64,000 nt of DNA from Candidatus Zhuqueibacterota bacterium (GTDB taxonomy: Bacteria; Zhuqueibacterota; Zhuqueibacteria; Residuimicrobiales; Krinioviventaceae). Position 1 is the first letter of the stretch, and the number at the start of each line of letters is the position of its first letter. The position numbers and the translations under genes were made by a program. Below, piece by piece: positions 52,784 through 63,818 of the stretch. The notes under the pieces are model-generated. The model was not told where the DNA came from, did no database searches, and saw only the letters and a list, made by a program, of their open reading frames with translations. The stretch lies in contig JAFGKD010000124.1 of the NCBI GenBank assembly GCA_016928775.1, positions 26,478-90,477 of the forward strand. The letters run 5' to 3'.

Positions 52784-55700
52784 ATGAAGAGGTTCAAACA
52801 ACATATTTCCGGTATTCTTTTATTCCGCCGCTCCCTGTCGCATCTTGATTGTGCATCGTGGAACGCAGAAAGAGGAATAACACGCTGTTTACGCCTTCTG
52901 ATGACGCTCATTTTGCTTTCATCGGCGACTATTGCCGTTGGGCAATCAGAGGCAGTCTCGACAACTCCGCAGGCGAATCTGCGACAGGTCACCACCCACC
53001 CGCTCAATGATCTCGCAGCGCGACTTTCACCCGATGGCAAATGGATGCTCATCTCTTCACAACGAACCGGCAATTATGACATCTGGCTCAGAAACATGGA
53101 GACCGGTTTTTTGCGCCAGTTGACAAAACATCGAGCGGATCAGTTTTATCCTGTATGGGACAAAAAACAGCGCTATATTGTCTATGTCAGTCAAGAAAGT
53201 GATGCGCACGGTGATTTGTTTCGGCTTAATTTACGCAAAAGCCGCGGTGATCTCTTGCCCAAAGGCAAGGCCGAGCGAATCACTTTTTATATGGGATTTG
53301 ACGGTTACCCCACGGTCTCTCCGGACGGCGAGCAGATCGCCTGGGTTTCGGAACGCAGCGGGCGCCCGGAAATCTGGTTGCAGAACAAACGTCGCCAGTA
53401 TATACTGCAGCTTACACACGACGGCGCCACTCACCCGGCCTGGAGTCCACGACAGGAAGTCATCGCGTTCACCTCATTTCGTCAAAATGGCGGCAATGGC
53501 GACATTTGGCTGTTGAATCTAAAAACAGCACCCGAATTATTGGCAAAATCATCTCCACTCGAATTTTTCGAAAAATCACCTTCACTCGACAGTCTGGAGC
53601 TCGATATGTGGCCCGTTACAACAGGACCATGTGCGGACGGTTTCCCGACCTGGACGAGTGACGGTCAGCAGATCATCTTTGTCCGGAACGATCTGGACAC
53701 AAATCGGGATGGTTTTTTGTCGCCAACGGACCATGCTGTTCTTTGGGCAGCAGACGTCGCCCCGGATTCTGCAGAAGGCAGACGCATCAACAATCCATCT
53801 TTCGAGATGTTTCGAGACACATTTCACGAGCGACTCACCCTGTCTGCTCGCCCGTTGACGCCCGCCTGCTTCAGCGCGCAACAGCCCGATTTTTCAGCAG
53901 ACAATAAAACCTATTTTGTATCGTTTATCAGGGGAAATGCCGATGTCTGGTCATTCAGCGACCTCGACTTTTACAGCATACCAACAGATACAGCCATGGT
54001 GCTTGATTTTATAAACCGGTATTTTCCACTACCTTATAATTTAAACGGCAGACAACTCGATTCACTTTTTGATATCAAATCTCTCCTCACCCAAGAGCTG
54101 CGTGACCATCTTTGGGAGCGAATCACCGCGTTGCATCAAATTATCGATGCCGATACGACCGGTTTTGCACTCAAGGCATCCGCCATGTATGAGGCCGGGA
54201 TGTGCTATACGCTCCTTGATCATCCAAAACGTGCTCAACTCTACTTTGGATATGTCGTCAATAATTTTCCGGCAGAGCAAAACGACGTTGTGTGGTCCGA
54301 GCTGCTTCTGCAGGTTCTGGAGGCACTCGAAGGAGATACATCACAAAAAGCCATTACGGACCAATTGATAAATGCCACTCTCGATTTGCGACAAAAATAT
54401 CCAAATATGCCCGGCTTTTTGGCGCAGTCTGACATTGTGCTTGGTGGCTTGTGGACAAAGAAACAGGATTTCTCTCGCGCAGAAGAACACTATCGCAATG
54501 TCGCAAAAAGTTATGGACAGTTGCTCGAGTTTGGTGCACAAAGTCAATACATGTTGGGTGAATTGTACGAGCGATTAAAGGAAAAGCAAAAAGCGAGAAA
54601 TATCTATTACGGATTGCTGCAAAATTACAAAGACCAGGGCAAATGGAGTTCGAAAGCGAACAAACGTCTCCTTGCCATGGCCGTCGAGGAGGCAAAAAAC
54701 GATAGCGAACGAATTGTCAGGTATCTGGAGTTGCATAAAAAATTCCAGGAGCTCGACTATGCGTCCGTGGAACCGCTATCTCGCGCCGCGAGAATTTTGA
54801 GTGAAACCTCGAAAACAGATCAAGCTATTGCACTCCTCGACTCTCTCATACAGAAGACAACGATTCCGGCAGAAGGTGTCTTTGCGATGCGACTCCAAAG
54901 AATTAACATCCTGCTACGGACTGGTGAGTATAGTAAAGCCGTCTCGTCGCTCGTTCAGCTTGAGGATGATTATTCAGCGTCGCATCCGCACCTGGCACAA
55001 AAAGCGACACAGCGCCTCGTCGATTTGTTGCTGGTTTCAGCGGCGGATTCCAAACAATCGCAAGACTATGCCGGCGCTGTGACCCGCTATCGAGAAATCC
55101 TCAAACTGGATCCGTATCGTGTTGAAGCACACCAGGGTTATGTTGAATCCATGTGCCAGCTCGGTAATCTGGAGGAGGTGATCGAGGAGTATACGCTTTT
55201 AAATGAACAAACGCCAAACAACGAGGAGTTGCGCTACGCATTGGGATTAGCCTATTCCTTCAAAGCAACACCGACCCGGGATGGTGTCACATTGATCCGC
55301 GATATCAGCCGGAAAGATTTGGAGTATTCTAACAAAATTTTGCGAGAAGCGCTCTCCTTTGATTATAATTTGATTCAAGTTTATTTGACATTAAGCTACA
55401 ATTATGAGATGCTCGAAACCCTTCGGCAGTGGCGCAAAAACAGACCAAAGAATTTTTGGACCCGAGCAGGCGAGGCGATTATCGCGCCACTTGTCTGGCT
55501 CTATCAACCAATCGCCAATCGCCATCGAGGTGATGTCACGCGTCATTATGAGCATGCCATACAAGTATTGACCGCCGGATATATATTGAATGACGAAAAG
55601 CTTCATCCCGATCTTGAAGCGCGTGTAGCGCTGAATATGGCGAACAATTACTACAATCTCGGTGAATATGGCTTTAACAAGGCCTATGATTTTTATCATC

Positions 55701-58700
55701 TTCGAATGCGCTATGATTCTACATTTGTTGATGACAGCCAGGAAGCCTACATCAAAGAGCGGATGGGGCATTGCGCGTTTGTTACGGATGATCTGGAGCC
55801 CGGCGCCAGGTACCTCAAACGCGCGATTGAGCTTTATGAGCAGATGAATCTCCCGGACAAAGTGCTCATCAATATCAAACGTCTGGCGCTATTGTATGAG
55901 TTCAGCGAGGACAGTCACAAAGCTTTGGATTACTATCAGCAAGCAGCGGAGATCGAGAGAGAAAGACGGTTGTACGATGGTCTGTTGCGAAGCTACCGGA
56001 GCATCGCCTACCATCACCTTCTGCTCAACAATTTGAGTGAGGCGGCTTTTTATGCCAATCAAGCGCTCGCGCTTTTGGATGACGGGCGAGTGCCAAGATC
56101 GCAGGGCAAGGCCATTCGACCCCAATTCGGTATTCTCGGTCTCTATTTTCCCATCCCCTATGACTTGAGAAAAATCGGTGCAAAATCGGTTTTACATTTT
56201 TCGACGGATGAAGAAGAGGCCATCCTTTACAGCATTCTTGCAGCCACTTTTCGTCAGGAACGCCAATTCGACAAAGCGCTCGCGCTCTATAAAAAAAAGC
56301 TGGCAATTTATGAGCAACGCCATGATTATGAAGCACAAGCCATTTTTCAAAACAACATTGCCTATCTCTACTTTATCATGGGTGACTATCATAATGCCTG
56401 GTCGTGGTTTGTCAACTCTTATGCGATGTGCAATAAAACCAAAAATATAAATGGCCAAATGCTCAACATCGCCAATGCCGGGCATCTTTTGGTAACAAGT
56501 GCCGACACGGGGGACAAAAAGTGGCAAGCTACCCTGCCCGGGTATCAAGCCTGGCTCATTGAGAAAATAGACGAGTTGTTAGCGTCAACACGCGATTCAG
56601 AGCATCTTTATGCACAAAACCGGGTGCATCTTTACATGGCGTTGGCCGATCTCATCCAGCTCGATTTTAGCACTGCAGAAGAAATGGATCTTGCGGCGCT
56701 CGTTCAGTACAACCTGTTGACAATCCAGCAGACTGCCCGAGCCGATACGCTTTTAAACAGAGCGCTGTTGATTTCCCAGCGCTATAAGCTCAGGCCCGAG
56801 GAGAACACGATTTGTTTCAAGCGCGGTCAAGGCTTTCTGGTGCTGGGTGAAACAATGAAAGCGCTGGACCAGTTCATCGCATGCAGAAAAATGGCGGCGC
56901 AGCTCAGGAATGCAGATATACTCTGGCGTGCCAACACAGCCATTGGCAATATATTGATCACATTAAAACGAGATAATCCCGAACAATCTAACTCTCTGCG
57001 GCAACCACTGCACTACTTTCTGCAAGCGATAGAGATTTCCGAAAACAATCGTCAAACGATTCCGGGATTATCAGCACCTCGGCTACGACAGCGCATTGAG
57101 GATCCATATCGAGCAGCAATAAAAGTATTCATCGAACAGGGAGCTACAGAACGAGCGTTAGACCTGGCTGAGCGCATGCGGGAGCGAAACTATCTCGATT
57201 TGTTAGGCGATAGCAACCTTTCTCTCGGTGACGGAAAACGTCAGGAACTCTATAGTTTAGTCGATTCTCTAAAGAGAGAAATTAATGAATTGCAGCTCTT
57301 GCTTTTGCAGTCAGATCAACAAATCGGGCAATCAGCGGACAGCCCGGAAGTTTTTCAACTGCAACTGCTGTATCTGCAGGATGAATATACCCTTGCACTG
57401 GAGGATGTTCGACGCGAGGCACCGGAAATCGAATCCTTGATAAAGATTACGCCAGTGGATATTTCTGAAATCAAAAGACTCTTGCCGGACAGCCTCGCTG
57501 TGATTTATCAGATCGCCGATACCCGTCGCTCCTATTTCTGGACGATCACAAAAGACACCCTCTCCTTCACTCCAGTCTCTATGGATAAACAATCAGTGAC
57601 AGGCACACTGCATAACGCCCTTTTTGACTCAGCCGAGTATCATTTGGCCGCTGAATTCAAATCCGTGTTCATCGCTGCCAGCGCTTTGCCCGTCAACAGA
57701 ATTGTGTTTATTCCGGATTATGACTTTTTATTATTTCCCTGGTCTTTTATTCTTCAAAATCAGGCGCCAACGGCCAAACCACTCTCAACAGTGTGTTCCA
57801 GTTTAACCGGTTTTGCCAATGCACTGAAAAATAGCCACCTCACTGGCAACACGCTCTATTTTGCCGCATCCATGGATAAAGAGTCTGTTTTTGAGCGTGA
57901 CGATTTTCAACTCATCGATCCCGTACCACAACAGACGGGCAATGCTTTTTTTGCGCAAAGGTCGCCCCTCGCCCAGGCGGATATTATTCATATTGAGGCA
58001 CGAGTCTTTTGGGACGTTTTTGCCCCGTCATTCACCCAAATCACATTTGCCATCCCTGAATCACAACCAGCCACTTTATTGGTGAGAGATTTATATACCC
58101 TCAAAAGAGGGGCTGCATCGCACATCACCTTGCATATCGATACGACAGATTCAACAGCTATTGCACCGGAACTATTTGTGGCACTCGAACGTGCTCTCAC
58201 CTTTGGCAATGTCTCGTCACTATTGTTCGTGTTCCCCTCAAATAAGGATACAGTAACGGATTTTTACCGGGACTTTTATCATCAATTATCCGAACATACG
58301 CCGGGTCGTGCTTTTACAAAAGCCAAAACAGACCGTACATTATCCGACAAATCAGCTAACGAATGGCACAGCACTCAGCTCTTTGGATTTGGTGGTATTG
58401 AAGAACAAAAGCAAGAGGATATGCTCCTTGCCATTGAGAATCTTTCAAATCGAGCCCAAACTGCCTTTGAAAACCGTGAGTGGCTCAAAGCGCTTCAGCT
58501 CTATTCCCAAATCAAAGCATCCGGTCAGAACGACCAAATTGACGATATTCAAAGCCGATTGATCGCATGTGCAATAAATGGCGGCTTTTGGGATCGAGCC
58601 GTACAGTTTTTGGAAGAAATGGCGGAACGGCGTATGCGCCTGAACCAGTGGGGCAAAGTCGCTGATGCATATCGCCATCTCGCTGCAATTTATCAATATC

Positions 58701-61168
58701 AAAAAGATGCTCAAAATGCCCGCAGAGTGCGTACAAACTACGAACGCATTGTGCGCGAGTATGGTCTGGACTATGATCTCGCCTATGCATGGCGAAATAT
58801 TGCCGACATGTTAGGCGCCGCAGGAAATGTTCGCAACGCAGTGGAATTCTATCTATTGGCTGTATCGGAATATAAAAGCCAAAACGACCTGAACAATCAG
58901 GCATCCATATTTCAAAAAGTCGGCAACCTCTATAGCTTCGAATTGGGAGATATAGCAGCGGCGTTAGACTATTACGATCGCGCGACGGCTGCACTCGATC
59001 CCCGGCAATCTGCTGAACAGCTCCTCTCCCTGGAGTTTGATAAAGGTCGCACGTACTACCACTATGACGTGCTGACAAAGGCGCGTTTATACACGCACCG
59101 GGCTTTGGAAACAAGTCGCGAACAACAAGACCAGCTTGTTATGAACCAGTGCGAGCTGTTGTTGGCACAAATAGCATTCGCATCGGGGAACAGCGAAAGC
59201 GCCTTTGCCCACCTGGGAAATATGCAACCGTCTGTTTCTCAAGCGCTCGAAATCGATGCACTGCTTCTTAAAAGCCGTATTTTAGCGGAGCAGAATTATC
59301 TCATTGAATCCGAAAATGTGGCCAAACAATGCCTGACATTGGCCAGTCGCGTATACGATCAGGAACGCCAAGTCGTTGTGCAGATGCACCTGGCCGCTTT
59401 GTATTTATATCAAAAAAAATATAGTGAAGCTCTTCTCGTTATTGAAGATGCCCTGACGCTAATCAACGGAAACAGTCGTTCAGAAATTCACATTCGCTTG
59501 TTGTCCGCTGCTTTTTTGCTGGGGATGGACGAACAAGACCGGGCATTGCAGCAACTGCAGATTGTACAGGACAAAGCATCGCAGCAACATGACAGCGGCG
59601 CGCGCGCGCACTGCTATTTCTTGTTGAGTCATGCGGAAAACGATTCGAGCCAGGCTCTTGCATTTGCCCAAAAAGCGATTGCGTTAGCCGATTCACTTGC
59701 GCTGTTGCCTGTTTCCTGGCGGGCGCAATGGCGTCTGGCACAATTAAAGGAATCCCGAAACACCTTCATACAAATCATGCATGAAGGATTAAAAAGCGTG
59801 CTTCTCTCCCTGCCTGCCACGGAATTCGCCAGTCATGCAAATGGCCTTTTGGCTTCCGAGAATCAGTTTTTTTATGATTATGCGGATTCGTTAGTTGAAG
59901 CCAATGAATATGACTTTGCCCTCCACATTGTGGAAAAAATGCATGAACGATCAAAGCGTCGGGCTCAGAGTTTGCATAACAGCGACTCTTTCATCAGCCC
60001 ATCCGACAGGCTCCAGGCGGATAGTTTAAAAGAACAAATCATGATCACACAGTCGAAACTGGTCGCGATGAAAAATCAGCCTGAATCTCTTTTCGATAGT
60101 GCAAAATTTGATTCACTTCGGCAGGAGCTGGCCGCCTTGCTTTCCAGGCATCAACAATCGACACAAAAAGATGAATCATCCACAGATGTGCGTGAGTTAG
60201 CTGCCTCTCTGCCTTCGGATACGGATATTCTTCGATTCTTTCACACCGAAAAAAGGTTTTATGTGTGGCATGTGAGCAAAGGAAACGTCGAGCTGCATAT
60301 TCGGAACCTGGATATGGACATTTTGGAGCAACAGTTGGCTCAATTATATACACGGCTCGCTGCGCGCGAATCGGTCGAAGAGCTCTCGAACGAGCTTTAT
60401 CAAAAGCTTTTGTCGCCGGTTGAAAAGATCGAAAAATCGCCGGCTCTGATTATTATTCCGTTTGGAAAACTGTATTATATTCCGTTTGCTCTCCTCGCAC
60501 AAAAAGAAGCCACGCCGCTTGGCCTGGAAAAACGGTTGTCTTATTCGCTCTCATTGGCAGAAGCGGCGCAATTTCTCACGCCAGCATCGACGCCTCGGCC
60601 AGGTCAATCGGTGATGGCGCTCGTTCCTTCGTCAGAAAGGAGTAATACATTTGCTTTTACTGCAAATGTTGCGGCAAGTCTGGACCGCTATTATAAAGAT
60701 GTTTTGTTCATAGCAGAAAATGATAGCGCTCACCCGAAAGAGCAATTCGATGCTTTGTACATGGGAGGACGAGTCGAACTCAATCCTCGCTTTCCATTCG
60801 ACTATAAAACAAAAGTGCCTGGCACGGGTGAAGCATGGCAAACGCCGCTGCAAAATTGGCAGGCACAAAACTTTTCTCGTTTTATCGTTTTTCATTCGGG
60901 GAATTTGAGTGCGTATACTTTTTACAGTGGCCAGGAGTACCTTGGATTTTTTGCCGATGTGTTAGAGGGAGATGTCAAAGGTCTTCTCTCGAGTCAATGG
61001 CTCGCGGATGAGTTGGCCGCCGCCGTATTGATCAAACGCTTTTTCCGTTATCTTTCGGAAGATGAGTCGTACGGCGAAGCGCTACGGCGCGCGCAAAAAA
61101 CAGTGCACGACAGAATTGACTCGCATCCATCCGCATGGGCCGCCTATCGGTTGATTGGCACGTTCTGA
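52784..61168 (+). CDS. Giant TolB-propeller / TPR / CHAT / TPR / CHAT protein
   Basis: A 2794-residue protein. A hydrophobic signal-like segment (about 36-53, RLLMTLILLSSATIAVGQ) precedes a TolB/WD40-like propeller (about 60-390, blades RLSPDGKWMLISSQR, TVSPDGEQIAWVSERSGRPEIW, AWSPRQEVIAFTS). Then TPR repeats (about 440-1460), a first CHAT-like domain (about 1540-1850), more TPRs (about 1880-2380) and a second CHAT domain (about 2465-2790, with ALIIIPFGKLYYIPFALLA and the C-terminal SYGEALRRAQKTV). Both CHAT domains lack the catalytic His-Cys: HxxHG reads IEARV and MGGRV, and SACET-like motifs are absent. Possibly a caspase-like sensor/scaffold; two bases follow the YdbL gene stop. Confidence 0.82.
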   Translation: MKRFKQHISGILLFRRSLSHLDCASWNAERGITRCLRLLMTLILLSSATIAVGQSEAVSTTPQANLRQVTTHPLNDLAARLSPDGKWMLISSQRTGNYDIWLRNMETGFLRQLTKHRADQFYPVWDKKQRYIVYVSQESDAHGDLFRLNLRKSRGDLLPKGKAERITFYMGFDGYPTVSPDGEQIAWVSERSGRPEIWLQNKRRQYILQLTHDGATHPAWSPRQEVIAFTSFRQNGGNGDIWLLNLKTAPELLAKSSPLEFFEKSPSLDSLELDMWPVTTGPCADGFPTWTSDGQQIIFVRNDLDTNRDGFLSPTDHAVLWAADVAPDSAEGRRINNPSFEMFRDTFHERLTLSARPLTPACFSAQQPDFSADNKTYFVSFIRGNADVWSFSDLDFYSIPTDTAMVLDFINRYFPLPYNLNGRQLDSLFDIKSLLTQELRDHLWERITALHQIIDADTTGFALKASAMYEAGMCYTLLDHPKRAQLYFGYVVNNFPAEQNDVVWSELLLQVLEALEGDTSQKAITDQLINATLDLRQKYPNMPGFLAQSDIVLGGLWTKKQDFSRAEEHYRNVAKSYGQLLEFGAQSQYMLGELYERLKEKQKARNIYYGLLQNYKDQGKWSSKANKRLLAMAVEEAKNDSERIVRYLELHKKFQELDYASVEPLSRAARILSETSKTDQAIALLDSLIQKTTIPAEGVFAMRLQRINILLRTGEYSKAVSSLVQLEDDYSASHPHLAQKATQRLVDLLLVSAADSKQSQDYAGAVTRYREILKLDPYRVEAHQGYVESMCQLGNLEEVIEEYTLLNEQTPNNEELRYALGLAYSFKATPTRDGVTLIRDISRKDLEYSNKILREALSFDYNLIQVYLTLSYNYEMLETLRQWRKNRPKNFWTRAGEAIIAPLVWLYQPIANRHRGDVTRHYEHAIQVLTAGYILNDEKLHPDLEARVALNMANNYYNLGEYGFNKAYDFYHLRMRYDSTFVDDSQEAYIKERMGHCAFVTDDLEPGARYLKRAIELYEQMNLPDKVLINIKRLALLYEFSEDSHKALDYYQQAAEIERERRLYDGLLRSYRSIAYHHLLLNNLSEAAFYANQALALLDDGRVPRSQGKAIRPQFGILGLYFPIPYDLRKIGAKSVLHFSTDEEEAILYSILAATFRQERQFDKALALYKKKLAIYEQRHDYEAQAIFQNNIAYLYFIMGDYHNAWSWFVNSYAMCNKTKNINGQMLNIANAGHLLVTSADTGDKKWQATLPGYQAWLIEKIDELLASTRDSEHLYAQNRVHLYMALADLIQLDFSTAEEMDLAALVQYNLLTIQQTARADTLLNRALLISQRYKLRPEENTICFKRGQGFLVLGETMKALDQFIACRKMAAQLRNADILWRANTAIGNILITLKRDNPEQSNSLRQPLHYFLQAIEISENNRQTIPGLSAPRLRQRIEDPYRAAIKVFIEQGATERALDLAERMRERNYLDLLGDSNLSLGDGKRQELYSLVDSLKREINELQLLLLQSDQQIGQSADSPEVFQLQLLYLQDEYTLALEDVRREAPEIESLIKITPVDISEIKRLLPDSLAVIYQIADTRRSYFWTITKDTLSFTPVSMDKQSVTGTLHNALFDSAEYHLAAEFKSVFIAASALPVNRIVFIPDYDFLLFPWSFILQNQAPTAKPLSTVCSSLTGFANALKNSHLTGNTLYFAASMDKESVFERDDFQLIDPVPQQTGNAFFAQRSPLAQADIIHIEARVFWDVFAPSFTQITFAIPESQPATLLVRDLYTLKRGAASHITLHIDTTDSTAIAPELFVALERALTFGNVSSLLFVFPSNKDTVTDFYRDFYHQLSEHTPGRAFTKAKTDRTLSDKSANEWHSTQLFGFGGIEEQKQEDMLLAIENLSNRAQTAFENREWLKALQLYSQIKASGQNDQIDDIQSRLIACAINGGFWDRAVQFLEEMAERRMRLNQWGKVADAYRHLAAIYQYQKDAQNARRVRTNYERIVREYGLDYDLAYAWRNIADMLGAAGNVRNAVEFYLLAVSEYKSQNDLNNQASIFQKVGNLYSFELGDIAAALDYYDRATAALDPRQSAEQLLSLEFDKGRTYYHYDVLTKARLYTHRALETSREQQDQLVMNQCELLLAQIAFASGNSESAFAHLGNMQPSVSQALEIDALLLKSRILAEQNYLIESENVAKQCLTLASRVYDQERQVVVQMHLAALYLYQKKYSEALLVIEDALTLINGNSRSEIHIRLLSAAFLLGMDEQDRALQQLQIVQDKASQQHDSGARAHCYFLLSHAENDSSQALAFAQKAIALADSLALLPVSWRAQWRLAQLKESRNTFIQIMHEGLKSVLLSLPATEFASHANGLLASENQFFYDYADSLVEANEYDFALHIVEKMHERSKRRAQSLHNSDSFISPSDRLQADSLKEQIMITQSKLVAMKNQPESLFDSAKFDSLRQELAALLSRHQQSTQKDESSTDVRELAASLPSDTDILRFFHTEKRFYVWHVSKGNVELHIRNLDMDILEQQLAQLYTRLAARESVEELSNELYQKLLSPVEKIEKSPALIIIPFGKLYYIPFALLAQKEATPLGLEKRLSYSLSLAEAAQFLTPASTPRPGQSVMALVPSSERSNTFAFTANVAASLDRYYKDVLFIAENDSAHPKEQFDALYMGGRVELNPRFPFDYKTKVPGTGEAWQTPLQNWQAQNFSRFIVFHSGNLSAYTFYSGQEYLGFFADVLEGDVKGLLSSQWLADELAAAVLIKRFFRYLSEDESYGEALRRAQKTVHDRIDSHPSAWAAYRLIGTF

Positions 61169-61230
61169 GGGATATGCGACCATCCAGATGCTACGAACAT
61201 ATTTACATTAACACAAGACGAAAGGAAAAA

Positions 61231-62976
61231 GTGAAGCCCATATTCTTCTTTTTTTTCATTGTTGCCTATACAGTCACCGCGCAAACGACGAACGACCTGC
61301 TTTATCTCGACATTACTTTCCCATCAAAAAGCGATACCGTCAATGCGGATAAAGTACGATTATCCGGCCATACGCTTCCGAATGCCATTCTCCGAATAAA
61401 TGGCCAAAAAATCGATTTATATCCGCAGGGGTCCTTTGCCACACGCGTCGACCTGGATGAAGGGATGAACCAGATCATCGTCGTCGCCCAGCAGGGAGAT
61501 CAAATTGTACGAGACATTCTGTTTATATTTCGTCCCGAGACGCTGAAGAATCTGCAGCCGCAACCGACCATCATCGACAGAGTGCTTGTTGAGCCGCGCG
61601 AGGATATCTGGAAAATGAATGGTGACTATTTGACGGTAAAATTCAAAGGGAGTCCTGGAGGCCGAGCACAATTTCGTGTGGAAAAGCTCGGCAAGGACTT
61701 TCCCATGGTCGAATTATCGTCACATGAAACGAATGGTATTACCGGAATTTATGCGGGTACGATAAAATTACAAGGCGCACCATATGACAAAGCACTGGAA
61801 ATTGAGTTTGAACTTTCCGGGCAAGACAACAAGAGAAAACGTCTGACGGCGCCGGGCAAGCTCACTATTTTACCCGATAACATACCGGTCATTGGTCAAA
61901 CCATAAAGCCTTCTTTTATACATGCCGCTGCCCATGGTTATGCGCCCATAACCCGAATACCCGATTCTGTCAAGGTGCATGTTATTGGTCGCGATGGCAC
62001 TCGTTATAAAATTGATCTGCTGAACAGGAGTGGATTTATCGAAACGCGCGATATTCACCTGCTCACATTCGGATCACCACGCCCGCTCACGACAATCTCG
62101 GCACCGCACATCAACCAGGATAAGGATTGGCTTTATTTGGTCATGCCCATTGGCGAACGGCTGCCTTTTCAAACGACTGCTGGCGCGAATCCGCATACTG
62201 TTGAGTTGACGGTGTGGGGGGCGCGGCAAGCGTCGCATTGGATCACCTATCCCAACACGGCTATTGATTTGGTCAATCTTGTCCTGAGCCAGGCCGATGA
62301 ACATGTTTTTAAACTGTCAGTGGAATTGAAACAACAGCGAGCCTGGGGACACAAAGTGTTTTATAAAAATGGTGCTTTACATTTGGCCATTCGTCGCCAG
62401 CCAATGCTGGACCCCGCGAATCCGGTGAAAAATCTCATCTTCGCTATTGATCCAGGCCACGGCGGCGAAGAAACCGGTGCAACAAGTCCACTCGGCACCT
62501 ATGAAAAAGATGTGAATCGTTTGTGGGCAGACGAACTTTTGAAACTTTTATGGAGGAACGGCGCATACGCCATAAAGACGCGTGAGGATGATGAGACCGT
62601 CTCGCTTGAAGAGAGAATTGAATTGGCGGAAAAAGCAAATGCCCATTTTTTCATCTCACTGCACAATAATGCAACAACAGCGTATGGTAATCCATTGAGC
62701 GCTAACGGGACGAGCGTCTATTTCACGCTGCCGCAGAATAAAGACCTGAGCTGGGCCATTTATCCGAATATGGTCAAGCTGGGTTTGGCGCCTTATGGTC
62801 GAATACATAACTCTTATTTTGTCACCAATGCCACCGGATTTTTAGTTTCATTGGTGGAAGGTGGCTTTTTGACTCACCCCGAGGAAGAGCTCAAACTTTC
62901 CGATATGGAATTTATCAAAAAGATGGCGAGGGCTGTCTATGATGGTATCGTGGAATTTTTACAATCTCAAAAATAG
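61231..62976 (+). CDS. N-acetylmuramoyl-L-alanine amidase (Amidase_3)
   Basis: A 581-residue exported enzyme from the GTG at 61231 (AAAGGA five bases ahead); an in-frame start upstream would overlap the CHAT gene. Signal peptide IFFFFFIVAYTVTAQ, beta domains (about 20-390), then Amidase_3 (about 403-580) with zinc ligands in AIDPGHGGEETG, the catalytic Glu of TYEKDVN, ISLHNN and VEGGFLTHPEEE. It removes stem peptides from peptidoglycan. It follows the giant CHAT protein by 62 bases, probably in one operon. Confidence 0.92.
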   Translation: MKPIFFFFFIVAYTVTAQTTNDLLYLDITFPSKSDTVNADKVRLSGHTLPNAILRINGQKIDLYPQGSFATRVDLDEGMNQIIVVAQQGDQIVRDILFIFRPETLKNLQPQPTIIDRVLVEPREDIWKMNGDYLTVKFKGSPGGRAQFRVEKLGKDFPMVELSSHETNGITGIYAGTIKLQGAPYDKALEIEFELSGQDNKRKRLTAPGKLTILPDNIPVIGQTIKPSFIHAAAHGYAPITRIPDSVKVHVIGRDGTRYKIDLLNRSGFIETRDIHLLTFGSPRPLTTISAPHINQDKDWLYLVMPIGERLPFQTTAGANPHTVELTVWGARQASHWITYPNTAIDLVNLVLSQADEHVFKLSVELKQQRAWGHKVFYKNGALHLAIRRQPMLDPANPVKNLIFAIDPGHGGEETGATSPLGTYEKDVNRLWADELLKLLWRNGAYAIKTREDDETVSLEERIELAEKANAHFFISLHNNATTAYGNPLSANGTSVYFTLPQNKDLSWAIYPNMVKLGLAPYGRIHNSYFVTNATGFLVSLVEGGFLTHPEEELKLSDMEFIKKMARAVYDGIVEFLQSQK

Positions 62977-62990
62977 ACCCGAGCCACATA

Positions 62991-63731
62991 TCAGCTTTGT
63001 TCATCACCGCAGGAACTATCCGTTGTGGATTCCTTTGGTGGCGGGTAACCAAATTTAATTGCCATGGCCGCTATGATCGTATCCGCGACCTGTTCGTTGG
63101 TCAAATGTTCCACGTTAATGACCACATCATAGTGAGCCGGATCTTCAGGATCTTGATGGAAAAAGTGCCGGATATATTCGGCACGCTCCCGGTCAACAGC
63201 TTCGACTTTTTTCTTTGCCTCTTTGAATGATACCTTTTGCTGACTGGCATAACGCTCAATGCGGGATTCCAGCGATGCGGTGACCCGCACGTGCAGGCCG
63301 GTTTTTCTATCGGCAATAAAGTTCGCACCGCGTCCGACAATAACAGCGCGACCATGATCAGCCAGGGACAGAATGACCTGTACCAGATGTCGATAGTATT
63401 TATTGGAAGAATAGGCAGATGGCTCAAAAAGCGTCTGCGATAAAGTGCGGCTTGTTCTTTTTTCATCAAAGTCGGCGATTACTTTGTGACGCAAATTTGA
63501 CCGATCGGCAATATATTCGACCAATTTTCGACTGTAGACTTCCCATTTTAGCTTTTGACCAACGAGCTCACCAATCCGGTATCCACGCGCGCCATATGTT
63601 CGAGAAATCGTCAAGTGTCCCGTGTCCCATGGACAAAGTGTCTTGTGATCCCTTTGTTTCTCCTGCCACAAATGCATCTGTCGGTCAACAAGACTATCCC
63701 ACTGAACATTTTCATCTGCCAACGACATCAT
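62991..63731 (-). CDS. Cytidylate-kinase-like family protein
   Basis: A 246-residue P-loop protein of the Cytidylate_kin2 family (PF13189): LTISRTYGARGYRIGELVGQKL (variant P-loop), YRHLVQVILSLADHGRAVIVGRGANFIA, HVRVTASLESRIERYASQQKVSFKEAKKKVEAVDRERAEYIRHFF, and YDVVINVEHLTNEQVADTI. The substrate is unproven; related proteins replace or resemble CMP kinase. Start ATG 63731 has GGGAG six bases ahead. Convergent with the amidase gene. Confidence 0.88.
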   Translation of the reverse strand: MMSLADENVQWDSLVDRQMHLWQEKQRDHKTLCPWDTGHLTISRTYGARGYRIGELVGQKLKWEVYSRKLVEYIADRSNLRHKVIADFDEKRTSRTLSQTLFEPSAYSSNKYYRHLVQVILSLADHGRAVIVGRGANFIADRKTGLHVRVTASLESRIERYASQQKVSFKEAKKKVEAVDRERAEYIRHFFHQDPEDPAHYDVVINVEHLTNEQVADTIIAAMAIKFGYPPPKESTTDSSCGDEQS

Positions 63732-63818
63732 CCGAGCTCCCTCTTATTTTTTTCGCATCTCTCCGTAAAATCCACGAATTGACAAGGCAACAAAACTTTG
63801 TTTATTAATAAAGTTTAA

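Noticed and set aside
54354..59114. Several 100-200-codon frames inside the giant TPR-CHAT gene on both strands
   Set aside because: The long frame is uninterrupted and shows clear domains; the others show no family motifs.
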